Shown: one piece after another, positions 1 to 3,905 of the stretch
Position numbering within the stretch: position 1 is the first letter of the stretch
How the letters are laid out: every line of letters starts with the position of its first letter
DNA from: Burkholderiales bacterium RIFCSPHIGHO2_12_FULL_61_11
GTDB taxonomy: Bacteria > Pseudomonadota > Gammaproteobacteria > Burkholderiales > Burkholderiaceae_C
Reading direction: 5' to 3'
Assembly: GCA_001770785.1 (NCBI GenBank)
Contig: MERZ01000261.1
Span: 26,069 to 32,578 of the forward strand
DNA: 6,510 bases
The notes under the pieces: model-generated
Told to the model about the DNA's origin: nothing
The model's database searches: none
Seen by the model: only the letters and a program-made list of their open reading frames with translations
Translations under genes and position numbers: made by a program

Positions 1-1932
1 CTATTAAAACTTGAGCATGAAGTCACCGAAGGCCACGGCAAGGCCACGCCCAAGGTGGCCGCTGATTTGCGCCATGCACTGAAAGAGCACATCCGCAACA
101 TCGACAGCAAGCTCGAAGCGGCCGCCCACGCGGCCCTCACCGCCGCAGGTGAGCTCGAAGGCTGGCAGCGCTGGCGTGCCGACCAGATTCGCGAGGAACT
201 GGTCGTCAAAGCCGAGGCGCTGCTGGCTAAACCCATGGGGGGGCGCAAGCAGCAAGAGACGCTGCGCGTCATGCGTGAGCAGTGGAAGACCAGTGACCAG
301 GGCGGCACGCCCAACCACGCGCTGTGGAAGCGCTTTGACGATGCCTGCAACGAAGCCCACAAGGTCGTTGAAGCCTGGCTGGAAAAGGCCAAGGAGCAAA
401 CTGAAGCCACGCTGGCTGAGCGGCAGGTCCTGATTGATGAAGTGCTGGCCTGGGCCGAAGCGAATAAAGACAACACCGACTGGAAACATCACATTCGCAG
501 CCTGAACGGGTTTGTGGAGAAATGGACGGCTGCCGGCCATTTGGGCGAAAAAGCCTTTGCCGAAATCCAGCCGGTCTGGAAAGCCGCGATGGATCTGGCC
601 GATGCACCGCTGAAGGCCGCGCGTGCCGAAAGCCTGGCGCACCGCAAAGCCATGATTGAAGAAGCGCAAGTGCTGGGTGCCGAGCCGCAACTGCACATTG
701 ATGCGGTCAAGGCTTTGCAGCAGCGCTGGCAGCATGAAGCGCAGGGCGTGCCGATCGAGCGCAAACAAGAACAAAAACTCTGGGACGCCTTCCGCAAGCC
801 GATTGACGACGCCTTCCAGCGCAAGACCCTGGAGCGCGAAAAAGCGGCCGCCGCCTTGGGCGAGTTTGACCGCATGGTGCTGGAGGCTTCCAAGGCCGTT
901 GAGGCCGCCACCGCCAGCGGCGACGCGCAGCAAATTCATGCCGCCGCCAAGGCGCTCGAAGCCATTGTGCGCGGGCAAGTGCCCGTGGCAACCGTATCGG
1001 CAGCGGCCCCGACTGAAGCTGCGGCCAGTGCCGAATCGATTCCAGTTTCTGAGGAAAATAAGCCTGAAGCCCAAGAGGAAACGGCGCAGGCAGTTACAGA
1101 AAGCATAGCAGACGAGGTGCCCGCAGCGGCTGAGCTTGTTGAAGCCGCCGCTCCTGCTGAAGCGGCAGAAGCGCCTGAATCGGCTGAAGCTGCCGAGCCC
1201 GCTGAGCCTGCGCAAGCCCCCGCACCCAAAGCTGCGGCCAAGCCCGTCGTGGCCATGCGCGGCGACGACCGCCCGGGCATGCGGAAAGCTGAAGCTGCGC
1301 CTGCCGGCCGTGGTGGAAAATTTGGCGACCGCAAGGATTCGCGCCCTGGCAGCAAACCCGGCGGCCCGCGTTCCAGCACCGACAACAAGTTTGAGCCCTA
1401 CCGGCCTGAGCGGGACAACCGTGGTGATCGTGGCGAACGCTTTAGCGAGCGTCCGGCTTTTGAAGACCGCGGCCCGCGTCTGGGCGACGCCGCCTTCCGC
1501 GCCCAACGCGAGGCTTTTGAAACCGCCAATCAGGCCCTCAAAAAGATCGCCATGCAAGCGCACGGTGAAGTCCTGACTCATCTGCTCACGGCCTGGGAAA
1601 AGCGTGATCCAGCGCAACTGCCTGGCGCGCAAGAGCTCGGCAAGCTGGTCACGCCCGCAGTGCGCAGCGCCTGGGTTCAGGCACTCAGCGCACCGGCTGG
1701 CAAAGATGCGGCTGAAGCCCTGTTGCGGCTGGAAATGGCCGCCGAGCTGCCCACACCCGCCGAGCACATCAGTGCCCGGCGCATGCTGCAACTGCAGTTG
1801 CTGACCAAGCGCAACGCACCCGCGCCGGCAGAAACCTGGGGTGAAGATGCCGCCAAAGTGCTGGCAGCGAATTTTGACGCCAGCAACGCGAGGCGCTTGC
1901 AGAACGTACTGAAGGTGCTGCTCAAGCGGTGA
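1..1932 (+). CDS. DUF349 repeat-domain protein, C-terminal part (5' end outside window)
   Basis: The frame is open from base 1 to TGA at 1930-1932 (643 codons). The GTG at 55 has no convincing Shine-Dalgarno sequence, so the true start very probably lies upstream. Numbering from the first visible codon, three helical DUF349-type repeats appear at about 88-135, 165-205 and 234-275. Each has the family's spaced tryptophans: W95/W109 (the second in LWKRF), W175/W193, and W243/W261 (the second in LWDAF). Residues about 325-420 form an Ala/Glu/Pro-rich acidic linker. Residues about 421-490 are Arg/Gly/Asp-rich and look disordered, with blocks such as DNRGDRGERF. From about 498 to the end the chain is again helical, closing with a basic LKVLLKR tail. 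No signal peptide or membrane segment is visible. Proteins of this build occur in Burkholderiales; their function is unknown to me. The family call is fairly sure and no role is claimed. Confidence 0.82.
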   Translation, partial: LLKLEHEVTEGHGKATPKVAADLRHALKEHIRNIDSKLEAAAHAALTAAGELEGWQRWRADQIREELVVKAEALLAKPMGGRKQQETLRVMREQWKTSDQGGTPNHALWKRFDDACNEAHKVVEAWLEKAKEQTEATLAERQVLIDEVLAWAEANKDNTDWKHHIRSLNGFVEKWTAAGHLGEKAFAEIQPVWKAAMDLADAPLKAARAESLAHRKAMIEEAQVLGAEPQLHIDAVKALQQRWQHEAQGVPIERKQEQKLWDAFRKPIDDAFQRKTLEREKAAAALGEFDRMVLEASKAVEAATASGDAQQIHAAAKALEAIVRGQVPVATVSAAAPTEAAASAESIPVSEENKPEAQEETAQAVTESIADEVPAAAELVEAAAPAEAAEAPESAEAAEPAEPAQAPAPKAAAKPVVAMRGDDRPGMRKAEAAPAGRGGKFGDRKDSRPGSKPGGPRSSTDNKFEPYRPERDNRGDRGERFSERPAFEDRGPRLGDAAFRAQREAFETANQALKKIAMQAHGEVLTHLLTAWEKRDPAQLPGAQELGKLVTPAVRSAWVQALSAPAGKDAAEALLRLEMAAELPTPAEHISARRMLQLQLLTKRNAPAPAETWGEDAAKVLAANFDASNARRLQNVLKVLLKR

Positions 1933-1981
1933 GTGAATCGCCTAACTACTGACGTTGGACTCCTGGTCTTACGGTGTCATA

Positions 1982-2002
1982 AAAGTAGAAAGTAGAAAGT
2001 AG
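1982..2002. repeat. Three perfect tandem copies of AAAGTAG
   Basis: AAAGTAG occurs head to tail at 1982-1988, 1989-1995 and 1996-2002 in the noncoding gap between the convergent DUF349 and SHOCT genes. Three uninterrupted 7-base units stand out against the GC-rich surroundings and could vary in copy number by slippage. The repeat is seen directly; no function is known. Confidence 0.85.
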
Positions 2003-2018
2003 GAAATTTGCCGGACAT

Positions 2019-2042
2019 CGCACGGACAGTGTCCGCCGTGCG
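2019..2042. terminator. Candidate bidirectional hairpin between convergent genes
   Basis: A perfect 7-bp GC-rich stem, CGCACGG (2019-2025) with CCGTGCG (2036-2042), encloses a 10-base loop. In an alternative register, CGGACA (2023-2028) and TGTCCG (2030-2035) form a 13-base palindrome around one G. It sits 87 bases after the DUF349 stop and 34 bases beyond the SHOCT stop on the other strand, so it could end transcription from either side. No clear T-run follows on either strand, so it is not a textbook intrinsic terminator. It could instead be a regulatory palindrome or part of a dispersed repeat. Confidence 0.35.
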
Positions 2043-2075
2043 CTTGTGAGCTGTCTTGTCGATGCCACCGAGCCG

Positions 2076-2369
2076 TCAGATTTTTCCTCGGCTATTACCC
2101 TCTTTTCTCTGCAAGTCATCGCGTTTTTGCAAATATTCCTCGCGGGTGATCTCCCCGCGAGCATGGGCCTCGTCCAGAATATCCAGCGCGGTCGGGCGTG
2201 GTGCCTCCCTGGCGGCACCGGAATTTTTGCTGCTGAGCAGATACTTGACGAGGGCAAAAACCAGCAAGACGGGTACCAGCCCGATGAGAATCATCCACAG
2301 CCAGCCGAAAATCATCCAGCCACCGTCGCCACCGCCAAACATCCAGCCGCCGTGCTCCGTTCCATACAT
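2076..2369 (-). CDS. Small single-pass membrane protein with C-terminal SHOCT motif
   Basis: This is a 97-residue protein ending in TGA (complement of 2076-2078). A Gly/Trp/Met-rich N-terminus (residues 1-18, beginning MYGTEHGGWMFGG) leads into one strongly hydrophobic segment at about 18-45. A short Ser/Lys/Ala linker follows, then a SHOCT-type motif at about 60-87, recognisable from LDEAHARGEITREEYLQKR. SHOCT motifs are short C-terminal helical hairpins thought to aid oligomerisation or protein contacts; small membrane proteins of this shape are common. The same frame runs 15 codons further upstream, but the ATG at 2369 has an AAAGGAA Shine-Dalgarno sequence about 7 bases before it, so it was chosen. 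The gene lies 58 bases downstream of the DUF302 gene on the same strand and is probably the last gene of the operon. Its exact role is unknown. Confidence 0.87.
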   Translation of the reverse strand: MYGTEHGGWMFGGGDGGWMIFGWLWMILIGLVPVLLVFALVKYLLSSKNSGAAREAPRPTALDILDEAHARGEITREEYLQKRDDLQRKEGNSRGKI

Positions 2370-2375
2370 GCTGCG

Positions 2376-2382
2376 TTCCTTT
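2376..2382 (-). promoter_or_regulatory. Ribosome binding site of the SHOCT gene
   Basis: The minus strand reads AAAGGAA, 6-7 bases before the ATG at 2369. It decides for this start over the longer frame that begins at 2414. Confidence 0.7.
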
Positions 2383-2427
2383 TGAGATTTTTGACTTGTG
2401 TGCGTTTCAGTCACTCACAAAGTATGG

Positions 2428-2817
2428 CTATGCCTTCAGGCTGTCGCGCACCCGCTCCAGCTTGGTACGTGCCTCTTTCGCAACTTCTTGCACTTCTGGC
2501 TTGTTGACCAATTTGACCATGATGTCGGGGTCGAGAAAGGCGACGGTGATTTTCCCGTCCGCCTCTTCACGCACCACCACATTGCAGGGCAGCAGCAGGC
2601 CAATGTCGGCTTCCGCGTCCAGTGCGCGGTTCGCCAGCGCCGGATTGCAGGCGCCGAGTATGCGGTAAGGGCGTTTGTCGATATTGAGCTTGGCTTTCAG
2701 GGTGGCCTTGACGTCAATCTCGGTGAGTACGCCGAAGCCTTCCTGCTTCAGGCCCTCGATGGTTTTTTCTACTGCGGCGTCAAACGGCATATCGAGCTGG
2801 ATGCTGAAACCATACAT
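2428..2817 (-). CDS. DUF302 domain-containing protein
   Basis: This is a complete 129-residue protein that is almost entirely one DUF302 domain. Family hallmarks are visible: an N-terminal [21 protein letters not shown] helix-strand block (about 12-32), GACNP with C57, [20 protein letters not shown] with C78, and a late LDPDIM segment (about 95-100). A charged C-terminal helix rich in Lys, Glu and Arg (about 106-129) completes it. There is no signal peptide or membrane helix, so it is probably cytosolic. DUF302 proteins are small alpha/beta proteins without a firmly assigned activity that often turn up near sulfur-, redox- or metal-related genes. The two conserved cysteines hint at thiol or metal chemistry, which is inference. 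The start is well supported by AAGGAG eight bases upstream. It sits 40 bases after the rhodanese gene and 58 bases before the SHOCT gene, all on the minus strand, which indicates one transcript. Confidence 0.95.
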   Translation of the reverse strand: MYGFSIQLDMPFDAAVEKTIEGLKQEGFGVLTEIDVKATLKAKLNIDKRPYRILGACNPALANRALDAEADIGLLLPCNVVVREEADGKITVAFLDPDIMVKLVNKPEVQEVAKEARTKLERVRDSLKA

Positions 2818-2825
2818 GATGAAAT

Positions 2826-2831
2826 CTCCTT
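2826..2831 (-). promoter_or_regulatory. Ribosome binding site of the DUF302 gene
   Basis: AAGGAG on the minus strand lies 8 bases before the ATG at 2817. It is a strong, well-spaced Shine-Dalgarno sequence in the 40-base gap after the rhodanese stop, so the second gene is translated independently within the operon. Confidence 0.85.
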
Positions 2832-2857
2832 AAGTGGAATTGATGTAAATACGAAAT

Positions 2858-3526
2858 TTATTTGTTCACCGGCTTGGCGGTGGTCAGCCCAAGGTTTTCC
2901 CAATCCTGCATGCCGCCGCGATACCAGAAAATCTTATGCGCCGGATAACCGATTTTCAGCAGGTCCCTGATGTTGGTCGATGACTGCCCGCACCACGGGC
3001 CGTTGCAAAACATCACCAGGGTTTTGGCCTCTTCGAAGTTCCAGAACCCGTGCTCTGACTTTGCGCACAATTGTTTTTCCAGGATTTCCTGCACGCTGAC
3101 CGGACCTGATTTACCGATGTCAAGTTTATCCCAGGGGATGTTCACCGTGCCGGGCATGGTCCCCTTTTCCACCCAGTTCGGCGTACGCGAATCAATCACC
3201 ATGATGGACTCATCGCCAGCGTTTATTTGCATGAGAAAGTACAGCACTTCAAGTTCAGCAATGGTCTTTACGCCGGGCGCCAACTCACTGGGCTGAATGC
3301 AGAACGGCGGGCATTTGCGCGAAGTCTTGGCAAAATCCGGATTGACCAGGTTGTCCTGATTCTGGTTGCGCATGATGGTGACTTTCTGCCCGTGATGCAT
3401 GACGTCAACCGACGCCAGATCAGCGGTAATGTTCACCTCCAGTGCTGGCGATGCGCGCGGTCGTTTTGCCGCTTCGGCGCTGAAAAGGGCATGCAGTTCT
3501 GCTGCTGTTGGCTGCCTATGTAACAT
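2858..3526 (-). CDS. Rhodanese-like protein with N-terminal Cys-x3-Cys motif
   Basis: This 222-residue protein ends in TAA. The C-terminal half is one rhodanese domain (about 83-218): VIDSRTPNWVEKGTMPGTVN carries the usual D-R pair and G-x-I/V-N strand, followed by the active-site loop FCNGPWCGQS (C174, C179) and YRGGMQDW near the end. C174 aligns best with the rhodanese nucleophile that carries a persulfide; C179 is an extra cysteine in an enlarged loop. The N-terminal part (1-82) is not rhodanese-like and contains SRKCPPFCIQP (C72, C76), a motif I recall from a conserved subgroup of such proteins. No signal peptide or membrane helix is seen, so a cytosolic location is likely. The frame extends 14 codons further to an ATG at 3568, but only the ATG at 3526 has a purine-rich AGGAAGGA upstream. 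It is the first gene of a three-gene operon. Sulfurtransferase activity is inferred from the family; the substrate is unknown. Confidence 0.94.
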   Translation of the reverse strand: MLHRQPTAAELHALFSAEAAKRPRASPALEVNITADLASVDVMHHGQKVTIMRNQNQDNLVNPDFAKTSRKCPPFCIQPSELAPGVKTIAELEVLYFLMQINAGDESIMVIDSRTPNWVEKGTMPGTVNIPWDKLDIGKSGPVSVQEILEKQLCAKSEHGFWNFEEAKTLVMFCNGPWCGQSSTNIRDLLKIGYPAHKIFWYRGGMQDWENLGLTTAKPVNK

Positions 3527-3537
3527 AACTATGATTG

Positions 3538-3545
3538 TCCTTCCT
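3538..3545 (-). promoter_or_regulatory. Likely ribosome binding site of the rhodanese gene
   Basis: AGGAAGGA on the minus strand ends 11 bases before the ATG at 3526. The spacing is slightly long, but it is the only good purine-rich stretch; the alternative ATG at 3568 has none. It therefore decides the start. Confidence 0.6.
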
Positions 3546-3550
3546 GAAGA

Positions 3551-3570
3551 GAATCGCAAATGTTGCATTC
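3551..3570. promoter_or_regulatory. Imperfect inverted repeat in the rhodanese leader
   Basis: GAATCGCAA and TTGCATTC flank a 3-base centre (ATG); the arms match over 8 bp with one bulged C. It lies 25-44 bases upstream of the chosen rhodanese ATG, just before its ribosome binding site. It could be an operator for a repressor of the operon or a small hairpin in the mRNA leader. The symmetry is seen in the sequence; the regulatory role is inference. Confidence 0.35.
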
Positions 3571-3892
3571 ATCAGATCAAGCGACTTGTGTGAGTTGGTT
3601 TGCGTAAGGTCCGCGAGGCAGAGCAATGCCGCTATTGCATCACTGCCTGCCCTCCGCGTCTTTCAAGGCTTGGCGTGAAGTCTCAAGTCTACGGTTGCGG
3701 CGTTGCCCGGCCGTCAGCAGCGGGCGCAAACCGCTGTCGTCATTTGCTGACAAGGCGAACAGGTTTCTGCCCTCGCTCCTCGGGCAGGTCAGTCACTACA
3801 AAAGCATGGCTTTTCGCGCTCATGGGTATAGAACGGCGCTGAACCGACCGATGAACCCTGCGAGTGCCAGAATGGAGGCTCTTGATCAAACC

Positions 3893-3899
3893 AAAGGAG
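3893..3899 (+). promoter_or_regulatory. Ribosome binding site of acnA
   Basis: AAAGGAG lies 6 bases before the ATG at 3906. It is a strong Shine-Dalgarno sequence and fixes the acnA start. Confidence 0.9.
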
Positions 3900-3905
3900 C
3901 TTGCC

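Larger units (their letters stand above)
3527..3905. promoter_or_regulatory. Divergent intergenic region: leaders and promoters of the rhodanese operon and acnA
   Basis: This 379-base noncoding stretch separates the divergently transcribed rhodanese operon and acnA, so promoters for both should lie here. No strong sigma-70 pair was found. The best single -10-like element toward acnA is TATAGA at 3827-3832, without a convincing -35. Toward the rhodanese side, TTGATC (minus strand, about 3578-3573) resembles a -35, with no clear -10 at the right distance. Symmetric elements are the inverted repeat at 3551-3570 and an imperfect stem at 3692-3733 (CGGTTGCG with CGCAAACCG). Short open frames in this stretch lack ribosome binding sites and family resemblance. 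No tRNA or small-RNA gene was recognised. Confidence 0.5.

Noticed and set aside
55..57. GTG at 55 as the true start of the DUF349 protein
   Set aside because: The frame is open to the window edge, coding-like sequence continues upstream of it, and no ribosome binding site precedes it. A start beyond the edge is more likely.
4..1791. 595-codon open frame on the minus strand opposite the DUF349 gene
   Set aside because: It is a GC-rich antisense shadow: Phe/Arg/Gly/Leu-rich translation with no family resemblance, while the plus frame has clear DUF349 repeats and an Ala/Glu linker that removes stops on the opposite strand.
1946..2257. 103-codon minus-strand frame overlapping the SHOCT gene
   Set aside because: It overlaps the SHOCT coding region in another frame, runs through the heptamer repeat and hairpin, and has no domain or start signal.
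3527..3568. 14-codon longer N-terminus for the rhodanese, starting at 3568
   Set aside because: No Shine-Dalgarno sequence precedes that ATG, and the extension would run across the inverted repeat and the ribosome binding site used by the ATG at 3526.
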